A stretch of DNA of 21,667 nt from Burkholderiales bacterium (lineage in GTDB: Bacteria > Pseudomonadota > Gammaproteobacteria > Burkholderiales > Burkholderiaceae_C): NCBI GenBank assembly GCA_005793295.1, contig SXSX01000211.1, positions 1-21,667 on the forward strand, given 5' to 3'. Positions 6,798 to 13,786 of the stretch are shown here, one piece after another. Both the position numbers and the translations under genes were made by a program. Within the stretch, counting starts at the first letter, position 1, and the number at the start of each line of letters is the position of its first letter. The notes beneath the pieces were generated by a model. The model was not told the origin of the DNA. It searched no databases and was given only the letters and a program-made list of their open reading frames with translations.

Positions 6798-9105
6798 TAA
6801 CAGGCGTCAGTTTAGCAACGCTCAAAGCCAACCATTTGGTACCGTGGCGTGGGAAGTTAATCTGGGCTCGCGCGTCTTCACCTGCTCCTTCCAAAGTCAA
6901 CACCGTCCCCTCGCCAAACTTGTTGTGAAAAACCTGCAGTCCCAAGCGCAAACCATGCGAAGGGTCTTCATTTCTTTCAACCACGGGCAAAGCGCTCAGG
7001 GAGCCACCAAAGTCACCTGCCGTTTGCCAAGAACCGCTTCGCATCGCTTGGCGCTGGGGTGTGAGGTATTTCAATGCCTCTTCAGGAAGCTCATCAAAAA
7101 ATCGACTCTTGAGGTTGTAACGGGTTTGACCGTGGAGCATGCGTGTCTGCGAATGGCTTAAATACAAACGCTTGCGGGCCCGGGTAATGGCCACATACAT
7201 GAGCCGACGCTCTTCTTCCAAACCATCTCGGTCACTCAAGGAGTTTTCATGGGGAAAGAGTCCTTCTTCCATCCCTGTAATGAAAACGCAATCAAACTCA
7301 AGACCTTTTGCCGAATGAACCGTCATCAGTTGAATCGCATCCTGCCCCGCCTGCGCCATGTTGTCGCCCGCTTCTAATGCCGCATGGGTTAAAAAAGCCA
7401 CCAGCGGCGAAAGCGTTTCGCCTGTCTCTGAAAAATTGATGTCCTCGGGCAAAGTCGAATCCAACGGTGATGGCGGTGATTCTTGTGAGGCTGGCGACTC
7501 CTTGCCAAAACCTTCTAAGCGAACAAAACTCTCAGCTGCATTCACCAGCTCTTCCAAGTTTTCAAGCCGATCTTCGCCTTCCCTGTCTAAACGGTAGTGC
7601 TCCAGCAAGCCGCTCGCATCAAGCATCGTTGAGACGATATCGCGCAGGTTCATCCCTGTGGTTTGTTCCCGCAGGATATCTATTTTTACAACAAACGCGG
7701 CGACTTTGGTCCCCGCCTTACCCGGCATGGCGCTGACCGCATCATGCAAAGAGCAGCCCATTTCTTTGGCAAAGTCTTGCAATTGTTCGACGCTGCGTGC
7801 GCCAATGCCTCGCGCGGGAAAATTAAGTACCCGCATGAAACTGGTATCGTCGTTGGGGTTTTCAAGCAAACGCAAGTACGCTAACGCGTGCTTGATTTCA
7901 GCTCTTTCAAAAAATCGCAAACCGCCATAGACGCGGTAAGGAACGCCCGCATTAAACAACGCGGTTTCGATCACCCGGCTTTGCGCATTAGAGCGATACA
8001 ACACGGCAATCTCGATTCGGGCTACATCATCACGCACCAATTGACGCATTTCGTCCACCATCCACTGGGCCTCCGCATAGTCCGTGGGTGACTCATAAAC
8101 CCGAACCGGTTCCCCAGGGCCTTGGTCGGTTCTGAGGTTCTTTCCCAAGCGCCGGCTGTTGTGGCTGATCAGTGCGTTCGCTGAATCCAAAATATTGCTG
8201 TTACTTCGGTAATTTTGTTCTAGTTTGATTTGATGGTGAACATCAAACTCCCGGACAAAGTCCGCCATATTGCCGACCCGGGCGCCTCTAAAAGCATAAA
8301 TACTTTGGTCATCATCGCCCACAGCCAAGACCGCTCCGCCCTGCCCTTTTCCACCTTGGCCGTCGATACCCGCAAGCATCTTGATCCATGCGTATTGCAG
8401 CTTGTTGGTGTCTTGAAATTCATCAATCAAAATATGGCGAAACCGGTGTTGGTAATGCTCTCGAATTGATACGTTATCGCGAAGGACCTCATAGCTGCGT
8501 AGCATCAACTCGCCAAAATCAACGACGCCTTCACGCTGGCATTGTTCTTCATAGAGCTGATAAATATCCACTTTGCGTCGCGTATCAGAATCACGAACCT
8601 CTACCGCGTTTGCGCGCAATCCTTCTTCTTTGCAGCTTGCAATAAACCAAACCAATTGTTTGGGCGGAAAGCGCTCCTCATCGACGCCGATTTGCTTACA
8701 AAGCCGTTTAACTGCACTGAGTTGGTCTTGCGTATCCAAAATTTGAAAAGCCTGAGGCAAATTGGCCGTTTTAAAGTGGGCGCGTAAAAAACGATTGCAT
8801 AAACCATGGAAAGTCCCAATCCACATGCCGCGAACATTGACAGGAAGCATGGCTGTGAGTCGGGTCATCATTTCCTTGGCGGCCTTGTTGGTAAAGGTGA
8901 CCGCCATCACCCCACCCTGGGAAACGTATCCGTTTTGCAAGAGCCAAGCAATTCGGGTTGTCAAAACGCGCGTTTTTCCAGAGCCAGCCCCGGCAAGAAT
9001 CAAGGCATTTTCAGACGGCAATGTGACTGCTGCACGTTGCTCGTCATTGAGGCTATCAAGCAAGGGCAAGGGGACAGGATCGCTGTACAAGGAAGGAATA
9101 GACAT
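6793..9105 (-). CDS. uvrD: ATP-dependent DNA helicase UvrD/Rep family (helicase II)
   Basis: The 770-residue product is a superfamily 1A 3'-5' DNA helicase that works in nucleotide-excision and mismatch repair and in clearing replication obstacles. Motifs seen in order: Q-like LNDEQRAAV (about 19-27), Walker A AGAGSGKT (39-46), motif II LIDEFQDT, motif III VGDDDQSIYAFRGA, motif V VHSAKGLEFD, and motif VI YVAITRARKRL. A C-terminal Tudor-like segment (VFHNKFGEGTVL) is present, typical of UvrD/PcrA and absent from Rep. That makes UvrD the better name. A proline/serine-rich stretch near residue 560 is probably a flexible insertion. The ATG at 9105 is preferred: the upstream TTG at 9168 adds 21 residues unlike the family. 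It diverges from guaC. A TACAAT box ends just 6 bases before this ATG. Confidence 0.95.
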   Translation of the reverse strand: MSIPSLYSDPVPLPLLDSLNDEQRAAVTLPSENALILAGAGSGKTRVLTTRIAWLLQNGYVSQGGVMAVTFTNKAAKEMMTRLTAMLPVNVRGMWIGTFHGLCNRFLRAHFKTANLPQAFQILDTQDQLSAVKRLCKQIGVDEERFPPKQLVWFIASCKEEGLRANAVEVRDSDTRRKVDIYQLYEEQCQREGVVDFGELMLRSYEVLRDNVSIREHYQHRFRHILIDEFQDTNKLQYAWIKMLAGIDGQGGKGQGGAVLAVGDDDQSIYAFRGARVGNMADFVREFDVHHQIKLEQNYRSNSNILDSANALISHNSRRLGKNLRTDQGPGEPVRVYESPTDYAEAQWMVDEMRQLVRDDVARIEIAVLYRSNAQSRVIETALFNAGVPYRVYGGLRFFERAEIKHALAYLRLLENPNDDTSFMRVLNFPARGIGARSVEQLQDFAKEMGCSLHDAVSAMPGKAGTKVAAFVVKIDILREQTTGMNLRDIVSTMLDASGLLEHYRLDREGEDRLENLEELVNAAESFVRLEGFGKESPASQESPPSPLDSTLPEDINFSETGETLSPLVAFLTHAALEAGDNMAQAGQDAIQLMTVHSAKGLEFDCVFITGMEEGLFPHENSLSDRDGLEEERRLMYVAITRARKRLYLSHSQTRMLHGQTRYNLKSRFFDELPEEALKYLTPQRQAMRSGSWQTAGDFGGSLSALPVVERNEDPSHGLRLGLQVFHNKFGEGTVLTLEGAGEDARAQINFPRHGTKWLALSVAKLTPVT

Positions 9106-9111
9106 TGGCCG

Positions 9112-9141
9112 ATTGTAGAAAGGCTGGAGTGGGTTTCTAAA
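9112..9141 (-). promoter_or_regulatory. possible uvrD promoter, giving a leaderless or near-leaderless mRNA
   Basis: Read on the minus strand, TTTAGA (9141-9136) and TACAAT (9117-9112) are spaced 18 bases apart. The A of the uvrD ATG (9105) is the seventh base after the -10, a normal start-site distance. No Shine-Dalgarno sequence is visible. The -35 matches consensus only at four positions. Confidence 0.4.
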
Positions 9142-9255
9142 CTCGATAGAATCAATCACCGGGCCCAAGCAATTGCGACTCGGTTACAAAATCGAGCCCA
9201 ATCCAAGCGCCTTTGTCTTTCTTTACTTTGATAGATTTTTGCAGGAGCTTGGGTT

Positions 9256-10233
9256 ATGGAAATTTTCGACTACGACAATATTTTGCTTTTGCCACGCAAA
9301 TGCCGCGTGGACAGCCGCTCACAATGCGATGCCAGCGTTACCTTGGGCGCAAAAAGCTTTCGCATCCCCGTGGTTCCTGCCAACATGAAAACCGTCGTGG
9401 ATACAGCGATATGCGTCTGGCTTGCCCAAAACGGGTACTTTTATGTGATGCACCGCTTTGATCTGGACAACGTCCAATTTGTCAAAGACATGAAAGCCAA
9501 GGGCTTGTTCGCATCGATTTCACTCGGCGTGAAACCACCCGATTACGCTACCGTAGACACGCTTTCAACCCTCAGACTGATCCCCGATTACGTCACCATT
9601 GATATTGCCCATGGGCACGCCGACAGCGTGCGCGACATGATTGCCTACCTCAAGTCCAAAATGCCAAGTACTTTTGTGATTGCGGGCAATGTTGCAACCC
9701 CTGAAGCGGTCATTGATTTGGAGAACTGGGGCGCGGATGCAACCAAGGTGGGTATTGGCCCAGGCAAGGTGTGTATCACCAAACTGAAAACTGGATTCGG
9801 AACAGGCGGCTGGCAATTGAGCGCGCTCAAATGGTGTGCTCGTGTGGCGACAAAACCCATCATTGCCGATGGTGGGATTCGCGAACATGGCGATATCGCC
9901 AAATCGATCCGTTTTGGCGCCACCATGGTCATGATCGGTTCGATGCTGGCCGGGCACGAAGAAAGTCCTGGCAAAACCGTCGAGGTTGATGGAAAACTTT
10001 ACAAAGAATATTACGGCTCAGCCAGCGACTTCAATAAAGGCGAATACAAGCACGTAGAAGGCAAGCGGATTTTGGAACCCGTCAAAGGTTTACTCTCCGA
10101 AACCTTGGTAGAGATGGAACAAGACATTCAAAGCTCCATCAGCTATTCAGGAGGTAAAAAACTGATGGATATCCGCAAGGTAAATTATGTAACGCTCGGC
10201 GGCGATAACGCTGGCGAACATTTATTGATGTAG
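9256..10233 (+). CDS. guaC: GMP reductase (short GuaC2 type)
   Basis: The 325-residue TIM-barrel enzyme converts GMP to IMP with NADPH, releasing ammonia, in purine salvage. Its length and sequence fit the short GMP reductase class seen in Firmicutes and some Burkholderiales (E. coli GuaC is 347). The catalytic loop GPGKVCITK carries Cys173, followed by a TGFGTGG segment and an IADGGIREHGDIAK phosphate-binding segment. There is no CBS pair between barrel elements, which separates it from IMP dehydrogenase. ATG 9256 has a good AGGAG (9243-9247) 8 bases upstream. It diverges from uvrD and is followed 10 bases later by a dehydrogenase gene. Confidence 0.93.
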   Translation: MEIFDYDNILLLPRKCRVDSRSQCDASVTLGAKSFRIPVVPANMKTVVDTAICVWLAQNGYFYVMHRFDLDNVQFVKDMKAKGLFASISLGVKPPDYATVDTLSTLRLIPDYVTIDIAHGHADSVRDMIAYLKSKMPSTFVIAGNVATPEAVIDLENWGADATKVGIGPGKVCITKLKTGFGTGGWQLSALKWCARVATKPIIADGGIREHGDIAKSIRFGATMVMIGSMLAGHEESPGKTVEVDGKLYKEYYGSASDFNKGEYKHVEGKRILEPVKGLLSETLVEMEQDIQSSISYSGGKKLMDIRKVNYVTLGGDNAGEHLLM

Positions 10234-10243
10234 GAACACTTCG

Positions 10244-11113
10244 ATGCGTATCGCTGTTTTGGGTTTAGGCCTGATGGGTTTACCGATGGCGCGTCGCTTG
10301 TGCCAAGCAGGCTTAGAGGTTCATGTTTGGAACCGAACGGCAGCCAAAGCAGAGACCTTGTTACCCTTAGGTGCGACGGTTCACCTCAGCCCTGCGCTAG
10401 CGGTTGCCCAAGCCGACCTGACCATCACCATGCTCGAGCATGGTGGCATAGTGGAGTCTGTTATTTTTGATCATGGCGTTGCGCAGGCTATGCGCAAAGA
10501 CAGCCTGCTTGTCGACATGTCGTCTATCGAGCCAGCTCAAGCAAAAGACCATGCCAAGCGCTTGCAAGCGTTAAATATCCGCTACCTTGACGCACCCGTC
10601 TCAGGTGGAACCATCGGTGCAGAGCAAGGCACTTTGGCCATCATGGCTGGCGGCAATCGGGTCGATTTTGAAACCGCTAGGCCCGTCTTTGAACCACTCG
10701 GCCGATCCACCTTGGTCGGACCCACAGGCTGCGGTCAATTGGCAAAGTTAGCCAACCAAATGATTGTGGGCATCACCATAGGCGCGGTCGCAGAGGCGCT
10801 GTTGTTGTGTGAAAAGGGAGGCGCTGATATGGCCCAAGTCAAAGCAGCGATCACGGGGGGCTTTGCAGACAGCCGCATTTTGCAAGTCCACGGGGAGCGA
10901 ATGATTGCGCGTGATTTTGCACCCCGCGGTCGAATGTCAGTGCAACTCAAAGACTTGCGTAATGCACTCAACACAGCCCAATCGATCGGCTTTGAAGCGC
11001 CTGTGACGCATTTACTTGAAAACCTCTATGCAGAAGGCATAAAAAACGGCATGGCCGATTTGGACCATGCCGCTTTATTCCTCGAACTGGCCCGCCGCAA
11101 TGGCATGGCCTGA
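10244..11113 (+). CDS. NAD(P)-dependent oxidoreductase, 3-hydroxyisobutyrate dehydrogenase / tartronate semialdehyde reductase family
   Basis: The 289-residue protein opens with a Rossmann dinucleotide motif GLGLMG (residues 7-12), then the substrate-binding signature DAPVSGGTIGAEQGTL near residue 119-134 and the catalytic lysine K168 in GQLAKLANQ. These mark the beta-hydroxyacid dehydrogenase family, which oxidises or reduces small beta-hydroxy acids such as 3-hydroxyisobutyrate, tartronate semialdehyde or succinic semialdehyde. Which substrate it uses cannot be read from the sequence. It follows guaC by 10 bases with an AGGA between them, so they probably share a transcript, but no known pathway links the two. 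It converges on the helicase gene, 9 bases away, and its 3' end carries the helicase terminator on the opposite strand. Confidence 0.85.
   Translation: MRIAVLGLGLMGLPMARRLCQAGLEVHVWNRTAAKAETLLPLGATVHLSPALAVAQADLTITMLEHGGIVESVIFDHGVAQAMRKDSLLVDMSSIEPAQAKDHAKRLQALNIRYLDAPVSGGTIGAEQGTLAIMAGGNRVDFETARPVFEPLGRSTLVGPTGCGQLAKLANQMIVGITIGAVAEALLLCEKGGADMAQVKAAITGGFADSRILQVHGERMIARDFAPRGRMSVQLKDLRNALNTAQSIGFEAPVTHLLENLYAEGIKNGMADLDHAALFLELARRNGMA
11041..11072 (-). terminator. intrinsic terminator of the DEAD-box helicase, inside the convergent gene
   Basis: On the minus strand, CGGCATGG (11072-11065), a 10-base loop, and CCATGCCG (11054-11047) form an 8-bp perfect GC-rich stem followed at once by TTTTTT (11046-11041). 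This is the textbook form of a Rho-independent terminator. It lies about 50 bases past the helicase stop codon and within codons of the opposing dehydrogenase gene. In the plus direction there is no T-tract after the stem. Confidence 0.85.
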
Positions 11114-11122
11114 TCGACGGAG

Positions 11123-12922
11123 TTAGTCTGCGTTGCGAGCGGGGCGCTTTTTAGCGTCTCGCGGAACAAATACTTTTCCGCCGTTACCTGGCTTGGCAAA
11201 ACCTGGGGGTTTACCAAAAGCAGGTTTGCGTGCAGCGAAATCTCCGCGCGGCGCTCCAAAATCACCGCGAGGTGCGAAGTCGCCGCGTGGAGCGGGTTTG
11301 GGGCCATAATTAAAACGGTCGTTAAAGCCGCCCTTTCGCTCATAACTAAAGCCTTCGCTGCGCCCTGCGAATCCACCGCGCTCACCGCCACGATCACCAC
11401 CGCGGTCGTTACCTCTGTTGCCGCCGGCAAATCCACCTTCACGGGGACCACCAAAATTGCGTCCTTGAGGACGGCTGTCGCGCCCACCCGCGTTACGCCC
11501 ACCAAAGCCAGCACCAGGGCGTGAGTCAGGCATACGTTGCTTCGGCTCTAGCCCAGGAATCACTTCGGCTTTGATCGGCTGGCGGGTATACGCCTCAATA
11601 TCAAAAATCTTACGGCGATCGCGCATCTCGGCGAACGTAATCGCCAAGCCATCACGCCCAGCGCGACCAGTACGGCCAATGCGGTGGGTGTAGTCTTCTG
11701 CTTTCATCGGCAAACCAAAGTTAAAAACGTGGGTGATGGTTGGAACGTCAATACCACGCGCAGCCACATCCGTCGCCACCAAAATCTGAACTTGTCCTTG
11801 GCGCAAGGCCATCAAACGTCGGTTGCGCAAACCTTGGCTCAATGCGCCGTGCAGCGCAACGGCGTCAAAACCATCTTGCTGCAAGTCGTTGGCCAAGCCG
11901 TCACACTCTATCTGGGTGCTGGCAAAGACAATCGCTTGATTAATTCCGGTATCGCGCAGCCAATGGTCCAGCAATTTACGTTTGTGCTGGGCGTTATCTG
12001 CCCAAAACAAAACTTGCTTGATGTTGACGTGTTTTTCTTGCGGATTGTCGATCGTGACACGCTGAGGTTCACGCATGACGCGGGCCGCCAATTGCTGAAT
12101 GCGTGGGGCAAACGTCGCGCTAAACATCATGGTTTGTTTGCGGCCAATCGTCAGCTGGTTAATTTCAGCCAAGTCATCGGAGAAACCCAAGTCAAGCATG
12201 CGGTCAGCCTCGTCAACCACCAAAAATTGCACTTGATCGAGTTTAATTTGCATCGAACGTTGAAGATCGAGAAGACGGCCTGGTGTTGCAACGACCAAGT
12301 TGGCGTTTTGCAGCTTGGCAATTTGCAGCTGGTAAGGCATACCACCCACAATATTTGCAACCCGAAGGCCACGGCAATGTTGGACCAAATCAATCGCATC
12401 ATGTGCAACCTGTTGGGCCAACTCGCGGGTTGGGCAAACAATCAAAGCACCAGGGGTTGGAGCTTTGAAGTTACGGGGGTTGGTTGGATCTTTGCGTTTT
12501 GAACGCTTTGGTGGCGCTTCTCCTTTGGCAGCAGCAACAGCTACCGATTTTTCGTATTCAGCACGCTCATCTTCTTCCGCTTGGGCCAACTGCGCCAACA
12601 AGGTATGGAGCACAGGCAGCAAAAAGGCCGCTGTTTTTCCACTTCCAGTTTGGCTTGAGACCATCAAATCGATATAGCTTGCCGCTTTGTCGCCTGACGC
12701 TTTAGCGGGTAACGCCAAAGGAATAACCTTCAATTGAACGGTCGTAGGCTGGGTATAACCCAAATCTTTAACAGCACGGACTAATTCTGGGGCGAGGTCG
12801 AGTTCAACAAAGCCGTTCGGCGCTTCAGGCTCTTGGTTCACAGGAGCCGAATCGTTAGTTTCAGGCAAAGAATGGGATTCAACAGGCGTAAATTCGCCCA
12901 TTACTTCAAAAGTATCAGTCAT
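11123..12922 (-). CDS. DEAD-box ATP-dependent RNA helicase (RhlE-like) with RGG-rich tail
   Basis: The 599-residue product has the standard two-RecA core: Q motif (PTTVQ), Walker A QTGSGKT, Ia PTRELAQQ, Ib TPGR, II DEAD, III SAT, IV IVFAST, V DVAARGID and VI HRIGRTGRAG. Such helicases unwind short RNA duplexes in ribosome assembly and mRNA decay. Two additions stand out. About 40 charged residues sit between motifs I and Ia (rich in Glu, Lys and Arg). A C-terminal tail of about 110 residues is glycine/arginine-rich, with GGxR repeats and three PRGDF repeats, likely RNA-binding. I chose ATG 12922, where the protein begins MTDTFEV; an in-frame GTG at 12934 is possible. It is convergent with the dehydrogenase gene. 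The paralogue name (RhlE, or another group) is not certain. Confidence 0.9.
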   Translation of the reverse strand: MTDTFEVMGEFTPVESHSLPETNDSAPVNQEPEAPNGFVELDLAPELVRAVKDLGYTQPTTVQLKVIPLALPAKASGDKAASYIDLMVSSQTGSGKTAAFLLPVLHTLLAQLAQAEEDERAEYEKSVAVAAAKGEAPPKRSKRKDPTNPRNFKAPTPGALIVCPTRELAQQVAHDAIDLVQHCRGLRVANIVGGMPYQLQIAKLQNANLVVATPGRLLDLQRSMQIKLDQVQFLVVDEADRMLDLGFSDDLAEINQLTIGRKQTMMFSATFAPRIQQLAARVMREPQRVTIDNPQEKHVNIKQVLFWADNAQHKRKLLDHWLRDTGINQAIVFASTQIECDGLANDLQQDGFDAVALHGALSQGLRNRRLMALRQGQVQILVATDVAARGIDVPTITHVFNFGLPMKAEDYTHRIGRTGRAGRDGLAITFAEMRDRRKIFDIEAYTRQPIKAEVIPGLEPKQRMPDSRPGAGFGGRNAGGRDSRPQGRNFGGPREGGFAGGNRGNDRGGDRGGERGGFAGRSEGFSYERKGGFNDRFNYGPKPAPRGDFAPRGDFGAPRGDFAARKPAFGKPPGFAKPGNGGKVFVPRDAKKRPARNAD

Positions 12923-13147
12923 AGTTTTACTCACACGCGAACAGCACCCGAAGAGTGGGTGTTCCGTCAATGGTTAAAAAACATCAACCATCAAACGAAA
13001 CCTGCTCTGACTCTGATAAGAGTTCTCTCAGCGCTGGGGACCTATGTCTTGAGGCCCGGTGAATGAAGGGAGATGTACAAAATTCGCTGTCGGTAGAAAA
13101 AATCACTTGCATGATCAGCGAAGCGTGCGATTATGACACGGATTCGG
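12923..13147 (-). promoter_or_regulatory. structured 5' region of the helicase gene
   Basis: About 260 bases separate orn from the helicase, the longest gene-free stretch here. CATAAT (13135-13130 on the minus strand) could be a -10 box, with no good -35; if used, the leader would be about 200 bases. Three small hairpins fit in it: ATGGTT/AACCAT (12970-12975 with 12986-12991), CACCC/GGGTG (12945-12949 with 12957-12961) flanked by GAACA/TGTTC, and a CTGA/TCAG pair near 13011-13033. Long structured leaders are known for cold-induced RNA helicases, but no known riboswitch is recognised. Confidence 0.35.
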
Positions 13148-13183
13148 GTTTCTACCTAATTTCTAAATAGAAACGATAGAAAC
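13148..13183. repeat. nested inverted repeat of TTTCTA/TAGAAA
   Basis: GTTTCTA (13148-13154), TTTCTA (13160-13165), TAGAAAC (13168-13174) and TAGAAAC (13177-13183) make two nested pairs directly at the end of orn; the last copy overlaps its stop codon. The stems are A/T-rich and have no T-tract, so it is a weak hairpin as RNA. It could be a protein-binding site or a transcript-end structure. Function unknown. Confidence 0.6.
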
Positions 13184-13749
13184 TACAGCTTCAAAAAGTG
13201 GGTTCGGTAGTGCTCTAGCTCATCAATTGACTCGTGCACATCGGCCAAAGCTGTGTGGCGTTGTTGTTTTTTAAATGAAGCGTACACCTCGGGCCTCCAA
13301 CGGCGAGACAACTCTTTAAGCGTGCTCACGTCAAGATTACGGTAATGAAAAAATGCCTCTAACTTCGGCATGTATTCAACCAAAAATCGGCGGTCTTGAC
13401 CAATCGTATTGCCAGCCATAGGGGAACTCCCTGCTGGGACGTATTGGCTTAAAAAATCAAGAATCGCGGTCTGAGCTTGTTCTTCTGTGATCGTAGACGC
13501 ACGAACCTTGTCAATGAGACCACTTTTCCCGTGCGTTCCTTTGTTCCACGCGTCCATCTTGTCGAGTTGCGCGTCGGACTGGTGAATCACAAAAACAGGG
13601 CCATCCGTGCGGCACTCCAGTTGCGGTCCAGTGACCACCACCGCAATTTCAATAATTCGATCCATAGAAGGACTGAGACCCGTCATTTCGCAATCAAGCC
13701 AGACCAGGTTTTTATCGGATTTAGTAAGTGAAGGTGTTGTTTCAGACAT
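13183..13749 (-). CDS. orn: oligoribonuclease
   Basis: The 188-residue enzyme is a DEDDh 3'-5' exoribonuclease that degrades 2-5 nt RNA fragments, the last step of mRNA decay; it also clears pGpG from cyclic-di-GMP breakdown. Key motifs: LDCEMTGL (DxE of Exo I) near residue 18, GNTIGQDRRF around residue 113 (Exo II), and HTALADVHESI near residue 165 (the DEDDh histidine and final aspartate). The length is close to E. coli Orn (181). Start ATG 13749 fits the family. It is divergent from the M48 protease gene with only 37 bases between starts. Confidence 0.95.
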   Translation of the reverse strand: MSETTPSLTKSDKNLVWLDCEMTGLSPSMDRIIEIAVVVTGPQLECRTDGPVFVIHQSDAQLDKMDAWNKGTHGKSGLIDKVRASTITEEQAQTAILDFLSQYVPAGSSPMAGNTIGQDRRFLVEYMPKLEAFFHYRNLDVSTLKELSRRWRPEVYASFKKQQRHTALADVHESIDELEHYRTHFLKL

Positions 13750-13786
13750 GGGCGGTATTGTCGCTGATCGCCTAAACTACGGGCTC

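Noticed and set aside
11135..11162. GCGAG/CTCGC hairpin near the helicase stop as terminator for the plus-strand genes
   Set aside because: It has an internal loop and no T-tract after it on the plus strand; it lies in the coding end of the helicase.
11684..12502. Long open frame (272 codons) on the plus strand opposite the helicase
   Set aside because: It lies wholly antisense to well-conserved helicase motifs, has no recognisable domain, and follows from codon bias of the real gene.
13607..13786. Upstream extension of the M48 peptidase frame into orn
   Set aside because: It overlaps conserved orn codons and does not match the family N-terminus.
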